DNA of 64,000 nucleotides from Faecalibacterium taiwanense (GCF_036632915.2 NZ_CP155552.1:1550001-1614000), one strand, 5' to 3'; shown: positions 37,549 through 47,492, numbered from the stretch's first letter. Translations and numbers: made by a program. Notes: generated by a model not told the origin, from the letters alone.

Positions 37549-38301
37549 GTGAACCAGATCGTTTTCACTGCGTGGGTACTGCTGTTCCCGGCGGCGTGCA
37601 CTACACTGGGGGCAGCAGGCGTGTTTTTGCTGCGGCGGCAGTCGCGGCCCTGCACGCAGCGCATCCTGTGCGGCATGGCAGCGGGCATCATGCTGGCGGC
37701 CAGTGTGTGGAGCCTGCTGCTGCCTGCTATCCAGCGCGGACAGACTTTGCCGCTTCCGGCATGGATCCCATCGGCAGTGGGGCTTGTGCTGGGCGCAGTG
37801 GGCCTTTTGCAGGTGGAACAGTTTGCCGGGCAACTGCTGGCAGGCGGGGCCGGGCACGGCGGACGTATGGTGCTGGCTGTAACATTGCACAACCTGCCCG
37901 AGGGTATGGTGGCGGGCCTTGCCGCTGCACTGGCATTGACCGGGGAGCCGGATGCCATCAGCGGTGCACTGGCGCTGAGCCTTGGCATCGGCCTGCAGAA
38001 TATCCCGGAAGGTGCAGCAGTCAGCCTGCCGCTGGCCCATAACGGCCGCACCCGCAGTCAGGCGTTTTTTGCGGGAGCGGCTTCCGGGCTGGTAGAGCCG
38101 TTGGGGGCATTGCTTGCCTTTGCTCTGGCCGAATGGGTCAGTACTGCGCTTCCGTGGCTGCTCAGCGCAGCGGCGGGCTGCATGGTGTGCGTGACCGCAC
38201 AGGAGATGATCCCGCAGGCCGTGGAGGGCGACGAGCCTGCCGGTGTTGTAAGCATCGTGCTGGGATTTGCGCTGATGATGGCGCTGGATGTGGCATTGTA
38301 A
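37549..38301 (+). CDS. ZIP family metal transporter
   Basis: 250 residues with about eight membrane segments. The metal-binding helices contain HNLPEGM and QNIPEGA, the ZIP signatures. Probably imports Zn or another divalent cation. Start ATG context is GTG 37549 behind AAAGGGGG. Confidence 0.88.
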   Translation: MNQIVFTAWVLLFPAACTTLGAAGVFLLRRQSRPCTQRILCGMAAGIMLAASVWSLLLPAIQRGQTLPLPAWIPSAVGLVLGAVGLLQVEQFAGQLLAGGAGHGGRMVLAVTLHNLPEGMVAGLAAALALTGEPDAISGALALSLGIGLQNIPEGAAVSLPLAHNGRTRSQAFFAGAASGLVEPLGALLAFALAEWVSTALPWLLSAAAGCMVCVTAQEMIPQAVEGDEPAGVVSIVLGFALMMALDVAL

Positions 38302-38352
38302 GAAAAAAGGGCTGCTGCAAAATCAATGCCGTTAAAATAACAGGATAAAAGC

Positions 38353-38400
38353 AAAGCGCAGTACAAAACGCGAAAGCGCAGAGAATGTACTGCGCTTTTT
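38353..38400 (+). terminator. Terminator after ZIP gene
   Basis: AAAGCGCAGTACA pairs with TGTACTGCGCTTT, then T residues. Confidence 0.8.
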
Positions 38401-38488
38401 GGATTTTAGAGACCATCACATTTTCTGACTTTGGGCTATCCTATTTGATCGTTTCATGCGTGGGCCGTGAAATGATACCTCCCACCCC

Positions 38489-38517
38489 TTGCAATCTGCC
38501 TGCGTTTATGGTACAAT
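38489..38517 (+). promoter_or_regulatory. Promoter of SRP RNA
   Basis: TTGCAA (38489-38494) and TACAAT (38512-38517), spacing 17. Confidence 0.65.
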
Positions 38518-38523
38518 ATTCTG

Positions 38524-38725
38524 GCATTCAGAAGGATGTGTCGGACAGCGCCTGCTGCGTGGTTCGGCATACGGATGCGGGTCCTGTACGATGGATTCGC
38601 TGTGAACCAGGTCAGGTGGGGAACCAAGCAGCCTTAAGCAGTGCGTTCGTGCGTTTCAGTAAGCCTGCATCCGTATGCCGAGTTACGCAAGGCGGGGACA
38701 AAACCCCGTCAGCGCTGTCCTTTTT
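38524..38725 (+). ncRNA. ffs: Signal recognition particle RNA
   Basis: The conserved domain IV is present: CCAGGTCAGG, GGGGAACC and AAGCAGCC (about 38608-38635). The long helix closes with CGGCATACGGATGC against GCATCCGTATGCCG, and GGACAGCGC (38543) pairs with GCGCTGTCC (38712-38720), followed by five T. It lies directly upstream of dnaX, as in Bacillus. Exact 5' end is approximate. Confidence 0.9.
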
Positions 38726-38750
38726 ATTTTGCAGGAAAGGGGAGAGAACC

Positions 38751-40616
38751 ATGTACCGTGCCTTGTACCGCAAATGGAGACCGCAGCGTTTTGAGGATGT
38801 GGTAGGCCAGCGGGCCATTGTTACTGCGCTGAAAAACCAGATCACGGCAAACCGTGTGGGCCATGCCTACCTGTTTACCGGTGTGCGCGGCACCGGCAAA
38901 ACCACCTGCGCCAAGATCTTTGCAAAGGCAGTCAACTGCCTGCATCCGGTCAATGGAGACCCCTGCGGCGAGTGTGAGATCTGCAAAGGCATCGATAACG
39001 GCAGCATTCTGGATGTGGTGGAGATGGATGCGGCTTCCAACAACGGTGTGGACGATATCCGCGACCTGCGCGACGAAACAGCTTACACTCCCAGCGCCTG
39101 TAAATATAAGGTATACATCATCGATGAGGTGCACATGCTGTCCACAGCGGCATTCAATGCGCTGCTCAAAACGCTGGAAGAACCGCCTGCCCACGTCATC
39201 TTTATTCTGGCAACCACTGAGATCCAGAAGGTGCCCGCCACCATTCTTTCCCGCTGCCAGCGGTACGATTTTACCCGCATCGGGCCGGAGGATATCGCCC
39301 GCCGGGTGGAATACATTGCAGGTGAGGAAAAACTGGAGCTTTCGCCGGACGGTGCGGAACTGATCGCCCGTCTGGCCGACGGTGCACTGCGCGATGCGTT
39401 GTCCATTCTGGATACCTGCGCAGGCGTTACGGCGAAAATCGATGCCGATGTGGTGCGCCGCATGGCAGGTGTGACCGACCGCAGTTATCTGTTCCGCATT
39501 TCGGACGCACTGGAAGCGCAGGACGGTGCCACAGCACTGGCCCAGCTGGCACAGCTTCGCCAGCAGTCTGTGGATGTCAAGCGTCTGACAGAGGAATTGA
39601 TCGCGCATTATCGTGCTTTGATGCTGGCAGCATTGCCGGGCGGGCAGAGCCTTCTGTCCGGCGTTTCGCCGGAGGAGGAGGCTTTGTATTTGGAAAAAGG
39701 CCCGCAGCTGGGCCAGCGGGAGGCCATTCGTGCCATCCGTGCGCTGGGCAGTGCGCTGGAACATATGACCCGCGGCAGCGACCAGCGGATCGAGCTGGAA
39801 CTTGCACTATTTGGCTTATCCGAACCGCCCCAGCAGCCGCAGGCAGTTCCTGTGCAGGCCGCGCCTGTCCGTGCTGCAGCTCAACCCGCAGCGCCGCAGC
39901 CGTTTGCCTCGGCAACTGCTGTGCAGCCCTTTGCAAGCGCTCCGACTCCCCAGCCGCCAATACCGTCCGTTCCTGTGGTGCAGCCTGCAGCGGAACCGAA
40001 ACCTGTAAAGGCAGAACCTTCCGTGCCGTCGGAAATATCTGTAGAGCAGACTTCACCCGTCCAGACCGAAGAGCTGCCGCCGCTGCCGGAGGAACCGCCC
40101 GTGCAGCAGGCTGGAATGCTGCCTTGGGACGAGCCTGCCGCGCAGGCCGCACAGCCAGCTACACCCGTGCCGGCAGAGTTGGAACCTGTTCCACAGCCAG
40201 AACCGCCCAAACCTGCACCCACGCCCGCTGCAAAGCCTGTGCCGGAAAAGCCACAGGATGCCGGGCAGGAAGGGACTGTGCTGTATCCGTACTGGCCGCA
40301 GGTGGTACAGCAGCTGCAGGAAAAAGATCCCATGCTCTACACCTATCTGCGCAAGTCCAAGGCTTACTTTGATGGCACCCGCGTGCTGATCGACGGCGGC
40401 AAGACCTTCCGCGATTTTATCCGCGCCAACAAGGACAGCCAGCGCCTGATCAAAAAGCTGATCAAGGATGTGTCCGGTACGGTGGTGCCCATTGGTCCCT
40501 ATGAACCAAAGAGCGCTGGCAAAACGGTCTCCAACGCAGAGCAGTCGCTTCGTGCACTGGAAAAGCTGGGGTTGGATGTGTCCATTGAGGATTCCGCAAG
40601 GAAAACGAGATCATAA
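38751..40616 (+). CDS. dnaX: DNA polymerase III subunit gamma/tau
   Basis: 621 residues. Walker A GVRGTGKTTCAK (about 43-54), zinc-binding Cys in CGECEIC, Walker B YIIDEVHML and sensor SRCQRYDF mark the AAA+ clamp-loader ATPase. A Pro/Ala/Gln-rich linker (about 350-500) precedes the tau-type C-terminal domain. Start ATG 38751 follows AAGGGGAG. I saw no clear slippery site for a gamma form. Forms the replication/repair string with ybaB and recR. Confidence 0.94.
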   Translation: MYRALYRKWRPQRFEDVVGQRAIVTALKNQITANRVGHAYLFTGVRGTGKTTCAKIFAKAVNCLHPVNGDPCGECEICKGIDNGSILDVVEMDAASNNGVDDIRDLRDETAYTPSACKYKVYIIDEVHMLSTAAFNALLKTLEEPPAHVIFILATTEIQKVPATILSRCQRYDFTRIGPEDIARRVEYIAGEEKLELSPDGAELIARLADGALRDALSILDTCAGVTAKIDADVVRRMAGVTDRSYLFRISDALEAQDGATALAQLAQLRQQSVDVKRLTEELIAHYRALMLAALPGGQSLLSGVSPEEEALYLEKGPQLGQREAIRAIRALGSALEHMTRGSDQRIELELALFGLSEPPQQPQAVPVQAAPVRAAAQPAAPQPFASATAVQPFASAPTPQPPIPSVPVVQPAAEPKPVKAEPSVPSEISVEQTSPVQTEELPPLPEEPPVQQAGMLPWDEPAAQAAQPATPVPAELEPVPQPEPPKPAPTPAAKPVPEKPQDAGQEGTVLYPYWPQVVQQLQEKDPMLYTYLRKSKAYFDGTRVLIDGGKTFRDFIRANKDSQRLIKKLIKDVSGTVVPIGPYEPKSAGKTVSNAEQSLRALEKLGLDVSIEDSARKTRS

Positions 40617-40647
40617 AAATACATTGCATCAATAAGGAGAAACGATT

Positions 40648-40986
40648 ATGAAAGCAAGAATGCCCGCAGGCTTTGGCCGCCCCGATATGAACGCCCTCAT
40701 GCGTCAGGCACAGAAGATGCAGGAAGATATGAAAGCCAAACAGGCCGAGCTGGAAGCTGCCGAGTACACCGGCAGCGCTGCCGGTGAGATGGTCACTGTT
40801 AAGATGAACGGCAAGCACGAAGTGCTGTCCATCACCATCAAGCCCGAGGCTGTGGACCCGGATGATGTTGAAATGCTGGAAGATATGGTGGCTGCTGCCA
40901 TCAACGCAACCGTCAAGCAGGTGGACGAAACTGCCGAAGCTGAAATGGGCAAGCTGACCGGCGGCATGAACATCCCCGGTCTCTGA
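40648..40986 (+). CDS. YbaB/EbfC nucleoid-associated protein
   Basis: 112 residues: an N-terminal helix (MRQAQKMQEDMKAKQAELE), the GMVTVKMNG-like central sheet and a C-terminal helix. Members form DNA-binding dimers and are nearly always between dnaX and recR, as here. Confidence 0.93.
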   Translation: MKARMPAGFGRPDMNALMRQAQKMQEDMKAKQAELEAAEYTGSAAGEMVTVKMNGKHEVLSITIKPEAVDPDDVEMLEDMVAAAINATVKQVDETAEAEMGKLTGGMNIPGL

Positions 40987-41005
40987 TCCGGCAGGAGGGA
41001 AGAAC

Positions 41006-41605
41006 ATGGGCTATACTGCTGCCCCGCTGGAAAAGCTGATCGAAGAATTCAGCAAGTTCCCGGGGATCGGGCGCAAGGGCGCTACCCGCATGGCGTATCA
41101 GGTGCTGAGCATGTCGGACGAAGATGCCGCCGCACTGGCGGGAGCCATTCAGGGTGCCCACACCAAGCTCCATCGCTGCCGTATCTGCCAGAATTATACA
41201 GAAGCGGATATCTGCCCCATCTGTGCCAGTGCAAAACGCGACCCTTCTGTGATCTGCGTGGTGGAAACGCCCCGCGATGTGCAGGCGTTTGAACGCACAA
41301 GGGAGTATCACGGCTTGTACCATGTGCTGCACGGTCTGCTCAGCCCGATGGACGGCATTACTGCCGAACAGCTGTGCGTCAAGGAACTTCTGGCCCGCTT
41401 GGGCGACGGCAAGGTGAAAGAGGTCATCATGGCCATGAACCCCACGGTGGAGGGTGAAGCCACCGCCATGTATCTGGCAAAGCTTATCAAGCCTCTGGGC
41501 ATCAAGACCACACGTCTGGCCTATGGCCTGCCGGTGGGCGCAAGCCTGGAATACACTGACGAGACCACTTTGTACCGTGCACTTTCTGGCCGCGGTGAGC
41601 TGTGA
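41006..41605 (+). CDS. recR: Recombination protein RecR
   Basis: 199 residues: helix-hairpin-helix FPGIGRKGATRMA, four-Cys zinc finger (CRIC ... CPIC), Toprim domain with CVVETPRDVQAFE. Loads RecA with RecF/RecO in gap repair. Follows ybaB by 19 bases. Confidence 0.95.
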   Translation: MGYTAAPLEKLIEEFSKFPGIGRKGATRMAYQVLSMSDEDAAALAGAIQGAHTKLHRCRICQNYTEADICPICASAKRDPSVICVVETPRDVQAFERTREYHGLYHVLHGLLSPMDGITAEQLCVKELLARLGDGKVKEVIMAMNPTVEGEATAMYLAKLIKPLGIKTTRLAYGLPVGASLEYTDETTLYRALSGRGEL

Positions 41606-41707
41606 ATTGGGAAAAATTTACAGTTTCTTCAAAAACAGCCCTTGCAAAACCATAAAAAAATGGTATACTGATACAACAAACCACAATGGAGAAAGGAGGC
41701 GCGCGGA

Positions 41708-42190
41708 ATGGCACCCACTAAGGAGCGTCCGGCAACAAAAACCATTGCCACAAACCGTGAAGCGCGCCATGAATACTTCGTTCTGGAAGCGCTGGAAACC
41801 GGCGTTGAACTGAAAGGTACGGAGGTCAAGAGCCTGCGTGCCGGAGGGGTCAACCTGAAAGACAGCTGGGTCGATATTGAGGATGGTGAACTGCTGGTAA
41901 AGGGAATGCATATCAGTCCCTACGACCACGGAAACATGTTCAATCAGGATCCGATGCGCGTCCGGCGCCTGCTGGCACACAAAAGTGAGATCCGGCGGCT
42001 GCATCAGCAGTGCAAGCTGCAGGGATATACCCTTGTGCCGCTTTCGCTCTATTTCAAACATGGCCGCGTGAAAATGGAAGTGGGCCTTTGCAAAGGCAAA
42101 AAGCTCTACGATAAGCGTGCCGATGCCGCCCAGCGCGATGCAAAGCGTTCCATTGACCGTGCCATGAAGTCCAACGGCAAATACTATTGA
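41708..42190 (+). CDS. smpB: SsrA-binding protein SmpB
   Basis: 160 residues. NREARHEYFVLE, GVELKGTEVKSLR and KMEVGLCKGKKLYDKR are family signatures. Brings tmRNA to stalled ribosomes. Its RNA partner is encoded 70 bases downstream. Start ATG 41708 follows AAAGGAGG. Confidence 0.95.
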   Translation: MAPTKERPATKTIATNREARHEYFVLEALETGVELKGTEVKSLRAGGVNLKDSWVDIEDGELLVKGMHISPYDHGNMFNQDPMRVRRLLAHKSEIRRLHQQCKLQGYTLVPLSLYFKHGRVKMEVGLCKGKKLYDKRADAAQRDAKRSIDRAMKSNGKYY

Positions 42191-42260
42191 TCTTTTCAGA
42201 CCGCTTCCTGAAGCGGAACTTTTTCAAAGCTTTCTGCACACCGCAAGGTGTGCTTTATAA

Positions 42261-42611
42261 GGGGGCGTAAAGGTTTCGACGGGGAGAGCGAGGTCTGGGC
42301 AGCGGGTAGCAGTGGGGGAACTGCTCTATAACTCCTCCAAAAAAATTAACTGACAATAACAATTCTCAGTTGCTCGCAGCCTGAGTGCTGCGCGTTCCGC
42401 CCACTCTTGTGTCGTGTGGGGTCGGGGCGTCCTTTAGACACAGCACCTGAACGGACTTAAGCTTTGCGGACCGGCAGGAACTCATGAAGCTACCAATGCG
42501 CTAGCCTGACGATCGGCGTGGCGCGGCGGGAATGTTGTAGATCGCCTGCACCCGGAGATACCTACACTGAACTCTTTTCGGACATGGGTTCGACTCCCAT
42601 CGCCTCCACCA
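42261..42611 (+). ncRNA. ssrA: Transfer-messenger RNA
   Basis: The 5' acceptor GGGGGCG followed by TAAAGGTTTCGAC pairs with the 3' end, where the T-arm GGGTTCGACTCCC, CGCCTCC and encoded ACCA are clear. The tag frame near 42340-42390 reads to DNNNSQLLAA and a TGA stop; the resume codon is not certain. Pseudoknot-forming segments fill the middle. Confidence 0.95.
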
Positions 42612-42613
42612 CA

Positions 42614-42656
42614 AAAAGCACCTAGAAACGTTTGTTTCTGGGTGCTTTTCTTTTTG
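42614..42656 (+). terminator. Terminator of tmRNA
   Basis: AAAAGCACCTAGAAAC pairs with GTTTCTGGGTGCTTTT, followed by CTTTTTG. Confidence 0.85.
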
Positions 42657-42789
42657 CTGAAACTGGTTTATAAAGCACTCTATATCACAGAACGATTCGC
42701 TATTAGGGCGGCTTTTGTCACAATTTGTACGTATTTCCAGCAAAACAGAATGATTGTATAAAATTTATACACCCGCTAAAGTTTGTTTG

Positions 42790-42818
42790 TTGTCTGCTGC
42801 GGCGGCGCGGGGTATACT
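42790..42818 (+). promoter_or_regulatory. Promoter of oleate hydratase gene
   Basis: TTGTCT (42790-42795), 17-base spacer, TATACT (42813-42818). Upstream, TGTATAAAATTTATACA is a palindrome at about 42756-42772 that could be an operator. Confidence 0.55.
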
Positions 42819-42879
42819 GTTGCCATAAGGACGGCGCAAGGATGCCGAAAAAAGCAATAAAAAGCAGGGAGGCTTTTCT

Positions 42880-44652
42880 ATGTACTATTCCAGTGGCAAC
42901 TATGAAGCATTTGCAACTCCTAAAAAGCCGGAGGGTGTCGATCATAAATCTGCATATATCATTGGTTCCGGTCTGGCCGCACTGACAGCTGCATGTTATC
43001 TGGTGCGTGACGGCCAGATGAAGGGCGAGCATGTGCATGTGTTTGAGAAAGACCCCATCCCCGGCGGTGCCTGCGACGGCTACAAATACGATATCGGTTA
43101 CGTGATGCGCGGTGGCCGCGAGATGGATAACCACTTCGAGGTCATGTGGGATCTGCTGCGCTCCATTCCGTCTCTGGAGACCGAGGGTGCCAGTGTGCTG
43201 GATGAGTACTACTGGCTGAACAAGGAAGACCCCAACTATTCACTGTGCCGTGCTACCGTCAACCGCGGCGAGGATGCCCACACCGATGGCAAGTTCGGCC
43301 TGTCTGATAAGGGTGCTATGGAGATCATGAAGCTCTTCTTCACCCCCAACGAGCAGCTGCAGGATAAGAAGATCACCGATTTCTTTGATGATGAAGTGCT
43401 GAACTCCAACTTCTGGCTGTACTGGCGCACCATGTTTGCCTTTGAAAACTGGCACAGTGCTCTGGAAATGAAGCTCTACCTCAAGCGTTATATCCACCAT
43501 ATCGGCGGTCTGCCGGATTTCACCGCCCTGCGCTTTACCCGCTACAACCAGTATGAATCTATCATCCTGCCCATGGTCACTTACCTGAAGGACCACGGCG
43601 TGCAGTTCCACTATGAGACCAAGGTCGTGGACGTGAAATTTGATATCAATGGCAAGCGCAAGCAGGCAAGCAGCGTGGTTGTGGAGCACGCAGGTGAGAT
43701 CAGCTCCATTGACCTGACCGAAAATGATCTGCTGTTCATCACCAACGGCGGCTGCGTGGAAAGCTGCACGATGGGCGCACAGGACAAGGCAGCAGGCTTT
43801 GATCCCACCATCAAGCCGGGCAACGGCTGGGATCTGTGGAAGAAGATCGCTGCACAGGACCCCGCATTCGGCAATCCTGAAAAGTTCTGCTCCGACCCCG
43901 AACATTCCAACTGGGAAAGCGCCACCATCACTACGCTGGACGACAAGATCCCGCAGTATATCCAGAAGATCTGCAAGCGTGACCCGTTCAGTGGCCACAC
44001 CGTCACAGGCGGCATCGTCACCGTTAAGGACTCCAACTGGCTGCTCAGCTGGACGCTGAACCGTCAGCAGCAGTTCCGAGACCAGCCCAAGAACCAGCTG
44101 TGCGTCTGGGTCTACGGCCTGTTCAGTGATAAGCCCGGCAACTACGTCAAAAAGGCCATGCGCGACTGCACCGGCAAGGAACTGTGCATGGAGTGGCTGT
44201 ACCATATCGGTGTGCCCGAGGATCAGATCGAAGAGCTGGCCGAGCACAGTGCCAACACCATCCCGGTCATGATGCCGTATATCGATGCATTCTTTATGCC
44301 GCGTGCGATGGGCGACCGTCCTGATATCGTGCCGGAGGGTGCTGTCAACTTTGCCTTCCTGGGTCAGTTCGCCGAGACCGGCCGTGACACCATCTTCACC
44401 ACCGAATACTCCATGCGCACCGGTATGGAAGCTGTGTACACCCTGCTGGACATCGACCGCGGTGTGCCCGAGGTCTGGGGCAGCACCTATGATGTACGTG
44501 CCCTGATCGATGCAACGGTCAAGCTGCGCGACGGCAAGAAGATCACCGACATGGATCTGCCGCTCATCCCGCGCCTTGCCATGAAGGAAGCTTTGAAAAA
44601 GATCGAGGGTACCGACCTTGAGAAATTCCTCAAGGAATACAATGCGATTTGA
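42880..44652 (+). CDS. ohyA: Oleate hydratase
   Basis: 590 residues, the normal length. The FAD-binding N-terminus has IIGSGLAALTAACYLVRDG, followed by KDPIPGGACDG and YVMRGGREMDNHFE, both strongly conserved in the family. Adds water to the cis-9 double bond of oleic acid to give 10-hydroxystearate, a detoxification step for unsaturated fatty acids. Single-gene unit with its own promoter and terminator. Confidence 0.94.
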   Translation: MYYSSGNYEAFATPKKPEGVDHKSAYIIGSGLAALTAACYLVRDGQMKGEHVHVFEKDPIPGGACDGYKYDIGYVMRGGREMDNHFEVMWDLLRSIPSLETEGASVLDEYYWLNKEDPNYSLCRATVNRGEDAHTDGKFGLSDKGAMEIMKLFFTPNEQLQDKKITDFFDDEVLNSNFWLYWRTMFAFENWHSALEMKLYLKRYIHHIGGLPDFTALRFTRYNQYESIILPMVTYLKDHGVQFHYETKVVDVKFDINGKRKQASSVVVEHAGEISSIDLTENDLLFITNGGCVESCTMGAQDKAAGFDPTIKPGNGWDLWKKIAAQDPAFGNPEKFCSDPEHSNWESATITTLDDKIPQYIQKICKRDPFSGHTVTGGIVTVKDSNWLLSWTLNRQQQFRDQPKNQLCVWVYGLFSDKPGNYVKKAMRDCTGKELCMEWLYHIGVPEDQIEELAEHSANTIPVMMPYIDAFFMPRAMGDRPDIVPEGAVNFAFLGQFAETGRDTIFTTEYSMRTGMEAVYTLLDIDRGVPEVWGSTYDVRALIDATVKLRDGKKITDMDLPLIPRLAMKEALKKIEGTDLEKFLKEYNAI

Positions 44653-44687
44653 GCTCGTTGCTCTGATCCATTTTTAAATCCCCTTTG

Positions 44688-44740
44688 AAAACAGCCCGCT
44701 TTTGCAGTCAACGACTGGCTGCAGATGCGGGCTGTTTTTT
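44688..44740 (+). terminator. Terminator after oleate hydratase
   Basis: AAACAGCCCGC pairs with GCGGGCTGTTT, with an inner TGCAGTC/GGCTGCA helix, then a T run. I see no gene between here and 44921. Confidence 0.8.
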
Positions 44741-44921
44741 GCCCCGAAAAGGAATAATGTTGCACAAAAAGTGTGACTTAGTACCGTGAATTATGAACAA
44801 ATTGTGCGATTCCGGGTTGTTCTTGGGTGTTTTGTGTGTTATGCTTAATATAACAAGCGTCGGGCTGGTTCTGTGCGCCCGATAAAAACAAAAGAGAGTT
44901 TTAAGAGGAGGTCGTTTTTCC

Positions 44922-46679
44922 ATGAAACAGCTTATCTCCCGCCGCAGCTTCCTGAAAGCCGCAGGTGTCACTACGGCCGTTGCTGCCGTGAGTCTGGGCG
45001 CACCCGCTGCGTCTGCATGTTACCCCGGCAGCTTTAAGGACATTACGATCCTGTACACCAACGATGTTCATACTTATATCGACAAAAAATCGCCGGAACT
45101 GACCTATGCTGCCATCGCAGCTTTGAAAAAGAGCTATCAGGATGCAGGCAAAAATGTCCTGCTGGTAGATGCGGGCGACCATATTCAGGGTACCGCATAT
45201 GGTTCCATGGACGAAGGTGCATCCATCATCCAGCTGATGAACGCCGCTGGCTACGATGTTGCTACGCCCGGCAACCATGAATTCGACTACGGCATGGCCC
45301 GTGCAAAAGAGGTAATGGCTGAGGCAGATTTCCCGTACCTCTCCAGCAACTGGGTCAATTTGCCGCTGGGCAACCGCGTTCTGCCGGATGTCAAATACTT
45401 CACCATCGGTGGCCGCGTGATCGCATTTGTGGGCATCACCACGCCCGAGACCTTCACCAAGTCTACTCCGGCTTACTTCATGGATAAGAGCCAGAGCCGC
45501 TATATCTATGATATTCTGGGCGGTGACGACGGCCAGAAGCTGTACAAGGCTGTGCAGAAGTCCATTGATAAGGCCAAGGTTCTGGCTGACTACGTGATCG
45601 GTCTGGGCCATCTGGGCGTTGATCCTTCCTCTTCGCCCTGGACCAGCAAGGAAGTCATCGAGCACACCTCCGGCTTCGATGCATTCATCGACGGCCATTC
45701 TCACACCAAGATGGAGTGTGAGTGGGTGAAGGATCTGTCCGGCAAGGCTGTCGCCCTTACCCAGACTGGCTCTTATTTTGCAAATGTTGGTGAAATGACC
45801 ATCAAGGCTGACGGCTCCATTGCCACCCGTCTGATCTCCTCTTACGAAGGTTCCGACAGTGCCGTTGCCGATATCCAGAACGCATGGGTCGCTTCTGTGG
45901 ACGACATGCTGGGTGAGAAGATCGCTGTTGCCGATACGAACTTCTACATCTCCGACCCCGAGACTGGCAAGCGCCGCATCCGCATGGCAGAGACGAATCT
46001 CGGCGACTTCGTGGCCGACGGCATTTACTCCTACTTCAATGAGGTGGAACAGCTGCATTGTGACATCGCTATCATGAACGGCGGCGGCATCCGCGCCGAT
46101 GAGAAAGCCGGCTACTGGACCTTCAAGACCTGCAAGCAGGTCAGCCCGTTTGGCAATGTGGCCTGTCTGATGTCTGTCACCGGCAAGCAGATCCAGGATG
46201 CACTGGAGTTTGCAGCCCGCTTTGCCGGAACGGAAAAGGAGAACGGCGGCTTCCTGCATGTGGCAGGCGCTTCCTACGAGATCCACGCCGATATCCCCAA
46301 CACCGTGCAGACCGACGAGAAGAATGTCTGGATTGGCAGTGCCACCGGCACTCCGCGCGTGCAGAACGTGAAGATTTACAACAAGGCTTCCGGTACTTAT
46401 GAACCGCTGGACGAGGGCAAGACCTACGCTTTGGCTGGCATGAACTACACTCTGCGCAATCTGGGCGATGGCTTTGCCATGTTTGATGGCGCAGAGCTGA
46501 TCAAGGACTATGTGTCTGAGGATTACCTTGTGATGTCTACCTATGCCATGACCTTTGGCGGTGTAGATGCAGAGGGTCTGCCGCATTTGACCACCGCAAA
46601 CAGCCCGCTGGCCGATTACCCGGGCTATCTGCTGGATTACGAGAATCCCTACGGCGCAGGCCGCATCAGCATTCTGTAA
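44922..46679 (+). CDS. Tat-exported 5'-nucleotidase/UshA-type metallophosphatase
   Basis: 585 residues. A twin-arginine signal (SRRSFLKAAG, then a hydrophobic AVAAVSLGAPAAS) directs export. The metallophosphoesterase domain has YTNDVHTYID, DAGDHIQGT, GNHEFDYG and GHSHT metal ligands, and the C-terminal nucleotidase domain has MNGGGIRAD and PFGN. Probably dephosphorylates nucleotides outside the cell. Confidence 0.9.
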   Translation: MKQLISRRSFLKAAGVTTAVAAVSLGAPAASACYPGSFKDITILYTNDVHTYIDKKSPELTYAAIAALKKSYQDAGKNVLLVDAGDHIQGTAYGSMDEGASIIQLMNAAGYDVATPGNHEFDYGMARAKEVMAEADFPYLSSNWVNLPLGNRVLPDVKYFTIGGRVIAFVGITTPETFTKSTPAYFMDKSQSRYIYDILGGDDGQKLYKAVQKSIDKAKVLADYVIGLGHLGVDPSSSPWTSKEVIEHTSGFDAFIDGHSHTKMECEWVKDLSGKAVALTQTGSYFANVGEMTIKADGSIATRLISSYEGSDSAVADIQNAWVASVDDMLGEKIAVADTNFYISDPETGKRRIRMAETNLGDFVADGIYSYFNEVEQLHCDIAIMNGGGIRADEKAGYWTFKTCKQVSPFGNVACLMSVTGKQIQDALEFAARFAGTEKENGGFLHVAGASYEIHADIPNTVQTDEKNVWIGSATGTPRVQNVKIYNKASGTYEPLDEGKTYALAGMNYTLRNLGDGFAMFDGAELIKDYVSEDYLVMSTYAMTFGGVDAEGLPHLTTANSPLADYPGYLLDYENPYGAGRISIL

Positions 46680-46696
46680 TAACTGCATAAAAATGG

Positions 46697-46728
46697 GCGT
46701 ACCGTCGCAAAGACGGTACGCTGTTTTT
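46697..46728 (+). terminator. Terminator after 5'-nucleotidase gene
   Basis: GCGTACCGTC pairs with GACGGTACGC, then TGTTTTTG. Confidence 0.85.
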
Positions 46729-46745
46729 GTATAACAATATAGAAC

Positions 46746-46774
46746 AAAAAAACCATCCGGCATAAACCGGATGG
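46746..46774 (-). terminator. Terminator of tRNA-Gln
   Basis: CCATCCGG pairs with CCGGATGG; on the minus strand a seven-T run follows. Confidence 0.8.
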
Positions 46775-46778
46775 CTTT

Positions 46779-46852
46779 TGGTTGGGGATGAGAGAATCGA
46801 ACTCCCACAAGTAGAGTCAGAGTCTACCGCACTACCACTATGCAAATCCCCA
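46779..46852 (-). tRNA. tRNA-Gln (anticodon CUG)
   Basis: 74 bases on the minus strand with encoded CCA. The acceptor TGGGGAT pairs with ATCCCCA; the anticodon stem GTAGA/TCTAC encloses CTCTGAC, giving CUG for CAG codons. The T-loop TTCGATT is standard. Confidence 0.93.
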
Positions 46853-47076
46853 ATATTCGATTGCGTTTCGCAGTATGAGCCGCTCAACGTGTGCTATTAT
46901 ACGCGGAAAAGTGATACTTGTCAAGCGTGATTTTGAAAAAATTGCAAACTTTTTTAAAATGCGCGCACCAGCGGAGAAGTTTCTGCTTTACCATAAACTG
47001 GCATATTCTGCACCGGTCTCTTCATATACTAAAATGTACAAACCTTCAAGATACACAAAGAAGAGGAGGACGGCCT

Positions 47077-47370
47077 ATGCTGGAACGAACCCATGCCCAG
47101 AACACCCAAACTTTGCTTTCGAGCCGCATCCCGCGGGATACCGAGCACGAACGTTATCACCCAGAACTGGAAGAAGAGCTGAAGGAATGTCTGTTCTGCC
47201 TGCGGCGCAATGAGATGATGTTTGATCTGGAGGTGGATACAGACCTGATCGAGCAGCGCATTTACGAGCGGCAGGCGCTTTTGTGCCGCTACCGGTACTT
47301 ACTGGCCAGGGCGCGGGAGCTGGGGCTGCACACCGTCCTGACGAAGTATCAGCCTGCTGGACAGGTTTGA
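47077..47370 (+). CDS. DUF2508-like small protein
   Basis: 97 residues, mostly helical. ELEEELKECLFCLRRN and DTDLIEQRIYERQALLCRYR resemble the YaaL/DUF2508 proteins of Firmicutes, whose function is unknown. ATG 47077 follows AGAGGAGG. Confidence 0.65.
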   Translation: MLERTHAQNTQTLLSSRIPRDTEHERYHPELEEELKECLFCLRRNEMMFDLEVDTDLIEQRIYERQALLCRYRYLLARARELGLHTVLTKYQPAGQV

Positions 47371-47392
47371 ACAGGTTGGCAGCATAAAAATC

Positions 47393-47421
47393 TTGACAGA
47401 AAGCCCCTTGCGTGTTATCAT
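47393..47421 (+). promoter_or_regulatory. Promoter of SCIFF operon
   Basis: TTGACA (47393-47398), 17-base spacer, TATCAT (47416-47421). Confidence 0.65.
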
Positions 47422-47492
47422 AAGCAAAGATAAATGCGTACTGGGCTTTGTCCGGCGCGATGAAATTTTGAGAGCTAGAGAGGTTTTCTATT

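Noticed and set aside
38385-38750. Upstream extension of the dnaX frame
   Set aside because: It translates the SRP RNA gene; the real start at 38751 has AAGGGGAG and the family N-terminus MYRALYRKWRP.
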